Shown in pieces: positions 35,501 through 42,941 of a stretch of 64,000 nucleotides of DNA. The notes under the pieces were generated by a model, which was not told the origin of the DNA, made no database searches, and was given only the letters and a program-made list of their open reading frames with translations. The position numbers and the translations under genes were made by a program. Numbering within the stretch: position 1 is the first letter of the stretch; each line of letters opens with the position of its first letter. The DNA lies in NCBI RefSeq assembly GCF_900107965.1, contig NZ_FNVU01000018.1, positions 124,001 through 188,000 of the forward strand, written 5' to 3'. This DNA comes from Actinacidiphila yanglinensis. GTDB taxonomy: Bacteria > Actinomycetota > Actinomycetes > Streptomycetales > Streptomycetaceae.

Positions 35501-36980
35501 CGGCGGCCCCGGACACCGGCTTCGCCGTGTCGGCGTCGGTGACGGTGCCGTGGACGGTGGCGTGCGGGCCGGGCCGGAAGGCGGTCAGGCCGTCGGGGGT
35601 GCCGAGACCGGTCGGTGCGTCGTACCCGGGCTCGGCCGCGCACAGGTAGGACGGGTCGCACTGCGGGGTGGTGCCGAAGCCGCAGCCCGAGGACGCGGGG
35701 CAACTGGCGTTGTCGCCGGTGGTCACGTCGTGCAGCGCCGAAGGCGTGTTGTACGGGTACGAGTTGGGGTAGGTACCGGCGACGGGCGTACCGGCCAGCG
35801 CGTAGGTGCCCGCGATGATCGGGGCGGAGGCGCTGGTGCCGCCGTACACGTTCCAGCCCTGGTCGGAGAAGCTGTTGTAGACGGCGACGCCGGTGGCGGG
35901 GTCGGCCACCGCGCTGACGTCGGCCACGGTCCGGCCGGGGCAGCCGGAGTCGGTCTGGAAGGCCGGCTTGGTCTCCACGCTGGAGCAGCCGGAGCCGGGC
36001 GCGCCCCAGTGCGGGATGCCGTCGGCGTCGGTGCCGGTGGAGTTCCACACCGACTCGGTCCAGCCACGGCTGCTGCCGTCGCGGGTGAGGCTGGTGCCGC
36101 CGACGGACGTCACGTAGGGGGACGCGGCCGGGTAGGTGACGCCGTAGCCGTCGTCGCCGGAGGAGAAGACCAGCGCGGTGCCCGGGTGGTCGAAGTACGC
36201 CTCGTCGATGGCCGGTTCGCTCGGGTCGTCGGTGTAGGCGCCGTAGGAGTTGGAGACGTAGCGGGCGCCCAGGGCGACGGCGGTGTTCTCGGCGGTGCCG
36301 AGGTCGTCGGTGTTGGCGCTGTCGGCCTCGACGAGCAGGATGTGGGCGTTCGGCGCGACGGCGGAGACCATGTCCAGGTCGAGCGAGATCTCACCGGCCC
36401 AACCCTCGTCGGCGGCCGGGTAGTTTGCGCCGCCGTGCTCGTCCACCTTGCGCAGGCAGCCGGACTCCGCGGTGCACGCGGGCAGCCCGAACTGCTGGCG
36501 GTAGACGGCCAGGTCGGCCTCGGCCGTCGGGTCGTCGTACGCGTCGACGATGGCGATGGTGGCGCCGGCGCCACCGTCGGCGGGCAGGCTGTAGGCGGAC
36601 AGCAGGTCGGTCGGCGACAGCCCGGAGGGCGCGACCGCCTGCCCGTCGGTGTTGCGCTGGAGGCCCAGGGCCCGGTGGACGTCGGTGCGGCGCAGGCCGA
36701 AGCAGCTGAACGCGCCCGGTTTGGGCGTGCCGCACAGCGGTTCGGTGGCGGCCTTGCCGGAGGAGGTGGCGGCCTGGGAGGGTGCCTGGCTCGGCGACGG
36801 GCTCTGTGCCTGAGCGGAGGCCTGCGCGGGAGCCTGGGCGGGGGCGGCCCAGGCGTTGGCCGGTAGCAGCAGGGCGAGGCAGGCGAGCAATGCGGTGACG
36901 ACACCGCGGGCGAGGAACGCCGCGCGAGGTCTGGGAGCGCTCCCAGACGGTCTCGGTGCAGGCGGGGGTATGGCGGGCAA
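32592..36980 (-). CDS. secreted S53 (sedolisin) protease with Kelch-like repeats
   Basis: A 1462-residue exported protein. The signal peptide is GVVTALLACLALLLP...AWA (cleavage near residue 45). Residues 80-470 are a sedolisin catalytic domain with E197-x3-D201, the oxyanion Asp in SSGDDG (276) and Ser383 in GGTSASAP. Two carboxypeptidase-regulatory-like beta-sandwich segments (about 475-560 and 830-915), a MAM/immunoglobulin-like part, Kelch-type repeats (about 1030-1300) and another such sandwich at the end follow. A long activation prodomain, usual in sedolisins, is absent. The start is TTG 36980 after CGGAGATGACCC; no ATG/GTG exists in frame. A CebR-type operator lies inside codons 12-17. 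Confidence 0.88.
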   Translation of the reverse strand: MPAIPPPAPRPSGSAPRPRAAFLARGVVTALLACLALLLPANAWAAPAQAPAQASAQAQSPSPSQAPSQAATSSGKAATEPLCGTPKPGAFSCFGLRRTDVHRALGLQRNTDGQAVAPSGLSPTDLLSAYSLPADGGAGATIAIVDAYDDPTAEADLAVYRQQFGLPACTAESGCLRKVDEHGGANYPAADEGWAGEISLDLDMVSAVAPNAHILLVEADSANTDDLGTAENTAVALGARYVSNSYGAYTDDPSEPAIDEAYFDHPGTALVFSSGDDGYGVTYPAASPYVTSVGGTSLTRDGSSRGWTESVWNSTGTDADGIPHWGAPGSGCSSVETKPAFQTDSGCPGRTVADVSAVADPATGVAVYNSFSDQGWNVYGGTSASAPIIAGTYALAGTPVAGTYPNSYPYNTPSALHDVTTGDNASCPASSGCGFGTTPQCDPSYLCAAEPGYDAPTGLGTPDGLTAFRPGPHATVHGTVTDADTAKPVSGAAVDIGDHQVTTGSDGTYRIDVPAGSYAAHAGAFGYADRDLGTLDLPDGTDLTEDVSLTAVPAEQISGTIGDSAHSWGVYARITVDGVPGQTFSDPATGAYRLTVPMNRDYTLQVTPLEPGYQPLTHQVHVGSTALGGVDLEPALNSSGTLPAGYAISYHGGGQQHFDAATTPAGWTVKDNTPAGGWQFDDPLNRGNRTGGAGHFAIVDDFADGWAPVDTELTSPVYDFSAEHTPELDFETALPSDYRLSDATADVDVSTDGGSTWTTVWHHEDILPGPSHQSVPLDSYAGDKSVQVRFHFTGSLTGIWEIDDVAIGTRALTALHGGLLTGRVTDANTGAGVTGAVLTVPAGADPTAAPAATARTIASPGDPAVGDGVYWLYTDRTGKPPVTAGLPAFGYPDTTTKATVTADHATAADFALHPARLATAETALSTSVAWGSSRTAKLTLTNTGGSPVTFSLGEQNGSPSVGSSSAPAVTAHTDITPLTASSGAAAAQPGGSGRPEGPTADLTTHAAAATSAQGWQSLANLPASSFGGVAAVNGGVLYEGLGVGADGRWTTDFRSYDQATGTWKQLASPVTKRDSPAYGFIRGKLYVVGGRDESGHGIRGGEVYDPVTDTWSQIADAPLGYGGSAFGVAGDRLYVIGGCDFSVGCGTTDVQVYNPADDTWSTGTRYPEPVSYAACGTVDSVLTCAGGSYEPLDGAGTDSQHTYRLDTATGTWKQVADAPTAFWGAAGTAADGDLLVAGGASQATGEISGQAYAYDPGSDSWNTLASLPQPQLLGQAAPGWYLLGGEDANGAPMDSALQLPGWDAPHADVPWMSESANSLTLKAGASTTVKITLDATAMGAADYGDHRAALVVDSDSPYASLTVPLTMSVTAPAGWGELSGTITGQTASGTVPLPGAVVEVDSKNGDTTLITGADGGYRLWRPVSDGKLTVIAAADGYRPATRTLSLIKGGGVTADFTLAPLP
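36932..36945. promoter_or_regulatory. CebR-type operator TGGGAGCGCTCCCA
   Basis: This perfect 14-bp palindrome equals the published consensus of the cellobiose-responsive LacI-family repressor CebR in Streptomyces. It lies 35-49 bases inside the S53 protease gene if TTG 36980 is the start. Confidence 0.7.
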
Positions 36981-37408
36981 GGGTCATCTCCGGGGGTGAT
37001 GAGGCGGACGACCGCGGCGGCGGCCCGTGGTGCGGGACAGCTGCGATTCCCCTCAAGATCCCCAGCGGGGGCCCCGGGGTCAACGCACCGTCCTGGCGGC
37101 TTACCGCCGTGTCGGGTTCACGCCCGGTTTGACGCCGCGTCGGCTCGGCAGCCCGTTGATCCCCGCGTAACCCGCCTGTCACACCGCGGGGTTGCACCAG
37201 GGGCCGAGCAGGCGGGCGGGCGGAGTACGGGGTCGGGTTCGGGCCAGTCCTCGGCATGGCCCGAAGGCGCCCTTTCGCCCGGCACTGAGGGTGAACTAGC
37301 GTGAGCGACACGTTAGTTGCCTATGGCATCTAGTGCTGGAGGCAGCTACCCCACACGCCTCAGGTACCTCATCGGCACCTTCGGTACCCGGTTGGAGGAG
37401 AGTCCGCC
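36981..37408. other. divergent intergenic region with operator-like repeats
   Basis: About 430 bases between the S53 protease (minus) and the P450 (plus). The first 300 bases show nothing specific; inverted repeats lie at 37,296-37,316 and 37,318-37,328 (TGCCTATGGCA). GGAGGAGAG before 37,409 is the P450 ribosome site. Confidence 0.45.
37296..37316. promoter_or_regulatory. inverted repeat, TetR-type operator candidate
   Basis: CTAGCGTG and CACGTTAG flank AGCGA; seven of eight arm positions pair. It sits 93 bases upstream of the P450 start, a usual position for a repressor site. Confidence 0.4.
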
Positions 37409-38641
37409 ATGGCCACAGCCGCGCACCCGTCCACCCCCCTGACCGTCCCCGCCGCCCGCGGGACCTGCCCCTTCGATCCCCCACCGGCGTATGAACAGGC
37501 CCGCGGCGACCAGGGGTTGACCCGGGTCCGGCTGTGGGACGGCTCGTCGTGCTGGATGGTCACCCGGCACGCGGACATCCGCTCGGTGCTGCGCGACCGC
37601 GTGTTCAGCGCCGACTCCTCCCGCGCCGGCTTCCCGTTCCTGTCGCCGGGCCGGCGGGCGCTGACCACCGACCGTCCCTCGTTCATCCGGATGGACGACC
37701 CGGAGCACGCCCGGCTGCGCCGCATGCTCACCGCGGACTTCATGATCCGCAAGGTGGCCTCGATGCACGAGGGGGTGCGGCACCTGGCCGACGAGCTGCT
37801 GGAGCGGATGGCGGCCGCGCCGGACCGGACCGCCGACCTGGTGGCGGAGTTCGCGCTGCCGCTCCCGTCGATGGTGATCTGCCTCCTGCTCGGCGTCCCC
37901 TACAGCGAGCACGCGTTCTTCCAGCGGTGCAGCAGCACCATGCTGCGGACCGACGCGAGCCCGGCCGAGGTCACCGCGGCCCAGCGCGAGATCCTCGACT
38001 TCCTGACCGCACTGGCCCGCGAGCGGCGGTCCGCCCCGGACGACGGCATCATCAGCCGGCTGGCCGCGGCGGGCGAACTCCCCGACGAGGAGATCGCGTC
38101 GATGGGCCGGCTGCTGCTGGTGGCCGGGCACGAGACCACCGCGAACATGACCTCGCTGTCGGTGCTGACCCTGCTGCGCGACCCCGAACAGGCCGACCGG
38201 CTGCGGGAGGCGGCCCGGCGGGACGCGGCCGGCGACGGCGACGCCCTCGACACCGCCGTCGAGGAACTGCTGCGCTACCTGACGGTCGTGCACAGCGGGA
38301 CCGCGCGCGTCGCCGTCGAGGACGTCATGGTCGGCGGCACGCTGGTCCGCGCCGGCGAGGGCGTGCTGTGCATGCTCAACGCCGGGAACCGCGACGAGGA
38401 CGCCTTCCCCGACGGCGGCCGGCTGGACCTGGAGCGGCCCGGCGCCCGGCGCCACCTGGCGTTCGGCTTCGGCATCCACCAGTGCCTGGGCCAGCCGCTG
38501 GCCCGGCTGGAACTGCGGGTGGCACTGCCCGCGGTACTGGACCGGCTGCCGGACATACGCCTGGCCGCGCCGTTCGAAAGCCTGCGCTTCCGGCACGAGA
38601 TGGGCGTCTACGGCCTGCACGAACTGCCGGTCGCCTGGTGA
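37409..38641 (+). CDS. cytochrome P450
   Basis: A 410-residue soluble bacterial P450 resembling the CYP105/CYP107-type enzymes. LLLVAGHETTANM is the I-helix oxygen-activation motif (A239-T244 region), VEELLRYLTVV holds the ExxR motif (EELLR), and FGFGIHQCLGQPLAR is the haem loop with Cys359. DDPEHARLRRML is the conserved C-helix region. ATG 37409 follows GGAGGAGAG. A 3Fe-4S ferredoxin gene begins 35 bases after the stop, a standard redox pair that still needs a ferredoxin reductase from elsewhere. Substrate not predictable. Confidence 0.95.
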   Translation: MATAAHPSTPLTVPAARGTCPFDPPPAYEQARGDQGLTRVRLWDGSSCWMVTRHADIRSVLRDRVFSADSSRAGFPFLSPGRRALTTDRPSFIRMDDPEHARLRRMLTADFMIRKVASMHEGVRHLADELLERMAAAPDRTADLVAEFALPLPSMVICLLLGVPYSEHAFFQRCSSTMLRTDASPAEVTAAQREILDFLTALARERRSAPDDGIISRLAAAGELPDEEIASMGRLLLVAGHETTANMTSLSVLTLLRDPEQADRLREAARRDAAGDGDALDTAVEELLRYLTVVHSGTARVAVEDVMVGGTLVRAGEGVLCMLNAGNRDEDAFPDGGRLDLERPGARRHLAFGFGIHQCLGQPLARLELRVALPAVLDRLPDIRLAAPFESLRFRHEMGVYGLHELPVAW

Positions 38642-38676
38642 CCGCGCACCCCACTCCGATCCGGAAGGAGCATGCC

Positions 38677-38886
38677 ATGCAGGTGCACGTCGACCAGGAC
38701 CGGTGCTGCGGCTCGGGCATGTGCGTGCTGACCGCGGGCGCCGTGTTCGACCAGCGCGACGCGGACGGCATCGTGGTGCTGCTCGCCGAGCACCCGGCGA
38801 AGCAGGACTGGGACGACGTCCGCGAGGCGGAGTCGTCCTGCCCCTCGCAGGCGATCACGGTGGAGGAGGACCAGGCGGCCGGCTGA
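38677..38886 (+). CDS. 3Fe-4S ferredoxin partner of P450
   Basis: A 69-residue acidic ferredoxin: MQVHVDQDRCCGSGMCVL then SSCPSQAI. The cysteine pattern C-x-G-x-G-x-C...C-P lacks the fourth ligand, as in Streptomyces SoyB-type [3Fe-4S] ferredoxins. AAGGAG precedes ATG 38677. It follows the P450 gene directly. Confidence 0.93.
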   Translation: MQVHVDQDRCCGSGMCVLTAGAVFDQRDADGIVVLLAEHPAKQDWDDVREAESSCPSQAITVEEDQAAG

Positions 38887-38922
38887 CCCCGGTGCCGCCG
38901 CCCCGCACCTCTCCCGTCGTAC

Positions 38923-38975
38923 GGCCGCGCCCGGGCCGGCAGGGCCCGCCTGCCGGGCCTGCCCCGGGCGCGGCC
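38923..38975. terminator. nested hairpin terminator
   Basis: Outer arms GGCCGCGCCCGGG (38,923-38,935) and complement (38,963-38,975) enclose CCGGCAGG...CCTGCCGG. It follows the ferredoxin stop by 37 bases. Confidence 0.75.
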
Positions 38976-39223
38976 GGCCCCCGCGCGGAGGGGTGACCGC
39001 GGCCCGGAGGCAGGTCGTACGGCCGCTCCGGGGAGGGCCGCCCGAGCCGGCCGTCCCGCCATGGGGGCGCGGATCTGAGCCCTGTGCCGGCGGACCCGCG
39101 CCCCTGCCGACCTGGGAGATCGGCACGATCCGGGTGCCCACGCGGCGGTCCCGCGCATCACAGATTGCACAAAAGATGGCATCGGCGCTGACCGGGGGCG
39201 GCGCGGCAGCATAGTCTGCCGCC

Positions 39224-40159
39224 ATGCTCAACACGCACCGCCTGCACATACTGGCCGCGGTGGACCAGGCGGGGAGCATCGCCGGGGCCGCGCGCGACCT
39301 GAAGCTCTCGCCGTCCGCGGTGTCGCACCAGCTGGCCCAGCTGGAGAAGGACGCCGGCGTCAGCCTCGTCGAGCGCAGCGCGCAGAGCCTGCGGCTCACC
39401 TACGCCGGGCGGCGCCTGTCGCTGCGCGGCCAGGAGGTCCTGGCGCTGCTGGACTCGGCCGAGAAGGACCTCCGGGCGCAGTCCCGGGCCGACTCCGGGT
39501 ACCTGCGCATCGGCTTCTTCGCCTCCGCCGGCTACCAGTTGCTCCCCCAGTCGCTGTCGCGCTTCTCGCGCCGCTATCCCGCGGTCGAGCTGGAGCTGGT
39601 CGAGGGGCAGCCGCACGAGCTGGCGGACAGCGTCCAGCAGGGGGCGATCGACGCGCTGGTGGTCTTCGAGCACGGGCTCGACCCGTGGGTGCCGCCGGAC
39701 GGCGTCGAGGTGAAGGAGCTGTTCCACGAGCCGCAGTTGCTGGTGGTCCCGGAGGGGCATCCGGCCGGCCGGCGCAGCCAGGTGCGGCTGGTGGAGCTGG
39801 CCGGGGAGCAGTGGGTCACCTCCTTCGGGACCGGCACGCCGGTGCTGTCCGTCCTCGAACGGGCCTGCGCGCTGGAGGGCTTCGTCCCCCGCATCCGCTG
39901 CCGCAGCGACCACTACGAGGTGATCGTGGGGCTGGTGCGGGCCGGTATGGGCATCGCGCTGGTGCCGAGCCTCGGCATCAACGACACCACCGGTGTCCAG
40001 ACCAGCAGGGTGTCGGGGCCGCGGCTGTACCGGAAGATCGGGGTGGCCTGGCGGCCGGAGAACCCGAACCCGGTGCTGAGCAGCTTCACCGCCTACCTGG
40101 GCAGTGCGGCGTCGAACCTGCTCGCGACCGGGCGGCTGGGCGGGGTTCCGGTCAGCTGA
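39224..40159 (+). CDS. LysR-family transcriptional regulator
   Basis: A 311-residue LysR regulator. LHILAAVDQAGSIAGAARDL and SPSAVSHQLAQLE make up the winged helix-turn-helix, followed by a linker helix and a type 2 periplasmic-binding-like effector domain (YLRIGFFASAGYQLLPQSL, GLVRAGMGIALVP). No ribosome-binding sequence precedes ATG 39224, and CATAGT lies only nine bases upstream, so the message may be leaderless. Its 3' end overlaps by 8 bases the convergent beta-lactamase-like gene. Target genes are not evident; the P450 pair and the D-aminoacylase operon are neighbours. Confidence 0.93.
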   Translation: MLNTHRLHILAAVDQAGSIAGAARDLKLSPSAVSHQLAQLEKDAGVSLVERSAQSLRLTYAGRRLSLRGQEVLALLDSAEKDLRAQSRADSGYLRIGFFASAGYQLLPQSLSRFSRRYPAVELELVEGQPHELADSVQQGAIDALVVFEHGLDPWVPPDGVEVKELFHEPQLLVVPEGHPAGRRSQVRLVELAGEQWVTSFGTGTPVLSVLERACALEGFVPRIRCRSDHYEVIVGLVRAGMGIALVPSLGINDTTGVQTSRVSGPRLYRKIGVAWRPENPNPVLSSFTAYLGSAASNLLATGRLGGVPVS

Positions 40160-40925
40160 CCGCCGCCGCGATCCGCGCCCCCACCGCGCGCATCGCCTGC
40201 GTCATCGGGAACTCGCTGCCCGCGGCGGACCTGCCGAGCACGGCGTAGCAGACCTGCCGGGAACCGCGGACCACCCCGACGTCGCAGCGGATGCCCACGT
40301 CGACGCCGGTCTTGTTCGCCACCCACGGCGACGCGCGGGGAATGTCCGGGACCGAGGAGTCCTCGGGGTCGTGGGGGATGAGGGCGGGCACCATGCTCCG
40401 GTCGCTGCAGGCGGCCATCCAGCCGAGCACGACGCGCGCCCACGGCTCGTCCCCCGCGATGCGCTCCGCCAGCGCGGCCAGTTCGGCCGCGGTGCCGACG
40501 GCGAAGGTGTGCGGGTGCTGGGGCAGCCGCGGTTCGCGGATCCGGTCGAGCAGGCGGGTGCGGACCAGTCCGAGCGCCTCCGCGCCCTCGTTGATCCGGG
40601 CCAGGCCGACCCGGCGGATCAGGGCGTTGGTGGCGGTGTTGTCGCTGACCGCGGCGGTGAGCGTGGCGAGGTCGGCCACGGTCCAGCGCCGCGCCGACAG
40701 CCGGGTCAGCAGTCCCGAGCCGCCGCAGTAGTCCTCGTCGAGGAGGTCGACCGGCTCGTCGGCGTGCAGGTCTCCCCCGCCGAGGCCGCGGGCGACCTCG
40801 GCCAGCAGCAGGAGCTTGCCGACGCTGGCCAGCGGCAGCACCTCGTCCGGGCACTGCTCCAGCACTCCGGGGACGGCGACGGACAGCGTGCCGGGGAGCT
40901 CCGGCGGCAGGGCGCCGCTCAGCAC
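40152..40925 (-). CDS. class A beta-lactamase-like serine hydrolase
   Basis: A 257-residue protein with the penicillin-recognising fold: LASVGK (S-x-x-K), AAVSDNTATN (SDN) and ANKTGVD (KTG). No signal peptide is visible, unlike secreted beta-lactamases, and the omega-loop glutamate is not obvious, so a cytoplasmic amidase or peptidase role is as likely as antibiotic resistance. GTG 40925 overlaps the D-aminoacylase end by 7 bases (GTGCTGA), showing translational coupling. Pairing with a D-aminoacylase suggests joint action on D-amino-acid amides or peptides. Confidence 0.82.
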   Translation of the reverse strand: MLSGALPPELPGTLSVAVPGVLEQCPDEVLPLASVGKLLLLAEVARGLGGGDLHADEPVDLLDEDYCGGSGLLTRLSARRWTVADLATLTAAVSDNTATNALIRRVGLARINEGAEALGLVRTRLLDRIREPRLPQHPHTFAVGTAAELAALAERIAGDEPWARVVLGWMAACSDRSMVPALIPHDPEDSSVPDIPRASPWVANKTGVDVGIRCDVGVVRGSRQVCYAVLGRSAAGSEFPMTQAMRAVGARIAAAVS

Positions 40926-42451
40926 GGGATCACCCGGCCAGGCCGCGCCGACGTCGTCTCGCCGTCCTCCACGACCACCTCGCCGGCCACCGCGACCAGC
41001 CGGACGCCGCTCGGGGCGAGCAGCGGTTCCGTGAACGTCGCGCGGTCGGCGATCACCGCCGGATCGAAGACCACCAGATCGGCGTGGCCGCCGTCGCGCA
41101 GCACCCCTCTTCCGGTGAGGCCGAAGCGTGCGGCGGTGGCGCCGGTCATCTTGTGCACGGCCTCCGGCAGTGCGAGCAGGCCGAGTTCGCGCCCGTAGTG
41201 CCCGAGCACGCGGGCGAACGTCCCGGCCCAGCGCGGATGCGGCAGTCCCGGCTTGGGCACGCCGTCCGAGCCGATCATCGCGAACGGTGCCGCGAGGACC
41301 CGCCGCACGTCGTCCTCCCGCATCGAGTGGCTGATGATCGTCACGTCCCCCTCCTCGGCCAGCAGCAGTTCGGCGACCACGTCGATCGCGTCGGCCCCGC
41401 GTGCGGAGGCGATGTCGGCGACGGTCCGGCCCTGCAGCTCGGGGTGCCGCGCCGCGCCGGCCACGGAGATGCGGTCCCAGCCGCCGTTGCCGACGGTGTT
41501 CTCCCATCCGGGCACGCCGTCCGCGATGGCGGCGCGCATCCGCTCCCGCTGCCCGGCGTCCCGCAGCCGCTCCAGCAGGCGCCGTGGACCGCCGTCGTGC
41601 GCCCACGGCGGCAGCATCGCCGCCAGGCCGGTGCTGCCGGCAGTGTACGGGTAGACGTCGCAGGTCACGTCCATCCCCTCGGCGCGCAGCGCGTGCAGGC
41701 GGGGCAGCGTCCGTTCGGTGCCGCCCCATCCGTCGCGGCCCGCGGTCTTGTGGTGCGAGACGTGCAGGGGGGCGCCGCTGTCGCGGGCGATCCGCACCGC
41801 CTCCTCCAGCGCCGCCTCGACACCGGACATCTCGTCGCGCAGGTGCGTCACGTACGGCTTGCGGTGGGCCGCCGCGACCGCGGCGAGGGCGGTGACCTCG
41901 GCGGTGTCCGCGTACGAACCGGGCGTGTAGATCAGGCCGGTGGACAGTCCCGCGGCGCCATCCGCGAGGGCCCGGTCCAGTACCTCGCACATGGCGGCGA
42001 GTTCGCCGGCCGTCGCGGCCCGCGCGTCGTGTCCGACCACCGATCCGCGCAGCGTGCCGTGCCCGACCAGCGAGGCCAGGTGGTTCGCGCGGCCGCCCTC
42101 CGCGTGGGCGCGGGCGAACGCCCCGAAGTCCGGGTACGGCGCGGGAAACGCGCTGCTGCCGCAGTTGCCGCAGATCTCGACGGTCACGCCCTGGAGCACG
42201 GCGCCGTGCGCGGCCGCGTCGCCGGTGCCGTCGAGCGTGGTCAGGTCGGAGTGGGTGTGCGCGTCGATGAAGCCGGGCGCCACGACGCAGCCGGGCAGGT
42301 CCAGGACGCGGTCCGCACGGACCGGGGCGTCGGGCGGCAGCACGCGGAGCCGGCCGCCGGTGACACCGACCTGGCCTGCCGTCAGGGGCGCGCCGGTGCC
42401 GTCGGCGAGGTCGGCGCCCCGGATCAGCAGGGAGAAGCGGGGCCCGCTCAT
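40919..42451 (-). CDS. N-acyl-D-amino-acid deacylase (D-aminoacylase)
   Basis: A 510-residue amidohydrolase-superfamily enzyme. FIDAHTHSDLT supplies the first metal histidines, TVEICGNCGSSAFP includes the Cys that bridges metal in D-aminoacylases, and HLRDEMSG, HVSHHK and IGSDGVPKPGLPHPR give the other ligands and catalytic Asp. It hydrolyses N-acyl-D-amino acids or D-dipeptide-like substrates in the cytoplasm. ATG 42451 overlaps the stop of a 40-codon ORF by ATGA, and its end overlaps the beta-lactamase-like gene. The arrangement is a three-ORF operon transcribed away from the S9 peptidase. Confidence 0.92.
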   Translation of the reverse strand: MSGPRFSLLIRGADLADGTGAPLTAGQVGVTGGRLRVLPPDAPVRADRVLDLPGCVVAPGFIDAHTHSDLTTLDGTGDAAAHGAVLQGVTVEICGNCGSSAFPAPYPDFGAFARAHAEGGRANHLASLVGHGTLRGSVVGHDARAATAGELAAMCEVLDRALADGAAGLSTGLIYTPGSYADTAEVTALAAVAAAHRKPYVTHLRDEMSGVEAALEEAVRIARDSGAPLHVSHHKTAGRDGWGGTERTLPRLHALRAEGMDVTCDVYPYTAGSTGLAAMLPPWAHDGGPRRLLERLRDAGQRERMRAAIADGVPGWENTVGNGGWDRISVAGAARHPELQGRTVADIASARGADAIDVVAELLLAEEGDVTIISHSMREDDVRRVLAAPFAMIGSDGVPKPGLPHPRWAGTFARVLGHYGRELGLLALPEAVHKMTGATAARFGLTGRGVLRDGGHADLVVFDPAVIADRATFTEPLLAPSGVRLVAVAGEVVVEDGETTSARPGRVIPC

Positions 42452-42570
42452 CGCGCCACGGAGCGGTCGGCGCGGGCCGCGGCCGTACCGGCGGGCGGCG
42501 TCAGGGGGCCGGCGAACGCCCGGTCCGGGTCCGGCCGGTGGACACCGGACACGGCGGATGGCTGGTTCAT
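42448..42570 (-). CDS. small ORF coupled to D-aminoacylase (40 aa)
   Basis: ATG 42570 is preceded by GAGGAGGCCC and opens a 40-residue reading frame beginning MNQPSAVSGVHRPDPD; its TGA overlaps the ATG of the D-aminoacylase (ATGA). It is Pro/Ala-rich without a membrane segment or known domain. A strong ribosome site and stop-start overlap imply that it is translated, either as a leader that sets D-aminoacylase expression or as a degenerate gene end. Confidence 0.5.
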   Translation of the reverse strand: MNQPSAVSGVHRPDPDRAFAGPLTPPAGTAAARADRSVAR

Positions 42571-42941
42571 GGGCCTCCTCGCTCGGGCTCCGTCGCCGGA
42601 GTGGGGACCAGCGTGCCGTGCGGGCGTGGTCCCGGCAGCGGAGCGTCGAAAACCTCGGCGCTCACCGTTCACTTCGTTTTCGGCGGGCGCTTCCGTCCGC
42701 GTCAGCGGCAACGATGTCGCCCCACCGGGCAAGGACACCAGCCCCCTTCACCCGGTGGATCCCGTGGGCGACCCCGGCCGGAACCCCGTGCAGACCGCGC
42801 GGACCCCCCGTGCCGGATGTCGCGGCCGGTCGCGGGTCGGAGCGAACCAAGCCCGTGGAAGCGCGACAGAGCCCGCCGAAGACCGACCCAGCCCGCCCAG
42901 AAGCGAAGACGCCCGGCGAGCACCGACGAGGAGGAGTGCCC
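42571..42941. other. divergent promoter region
   Basis: About 370 bases between the D-aminoacylase operon and the S9 peptidase gene. No protein or clear palindrome is seen. GAGGAGG before 42,942 is the ribosome site for the peptidase. Confidence 0.4.

Noticed and set aside
34242..36866. A plus-strand Gly/Val/Arg-rich frame opposite the S53 protease
   Set aside because: Complement of the protease codons; no start signal or domain.
39165..39215. TTGCAC and CATAGT as a -35/-10 pair for the LysR gene
   Set aside because: They are about 39 bases apart, far from the 16-18 needed.
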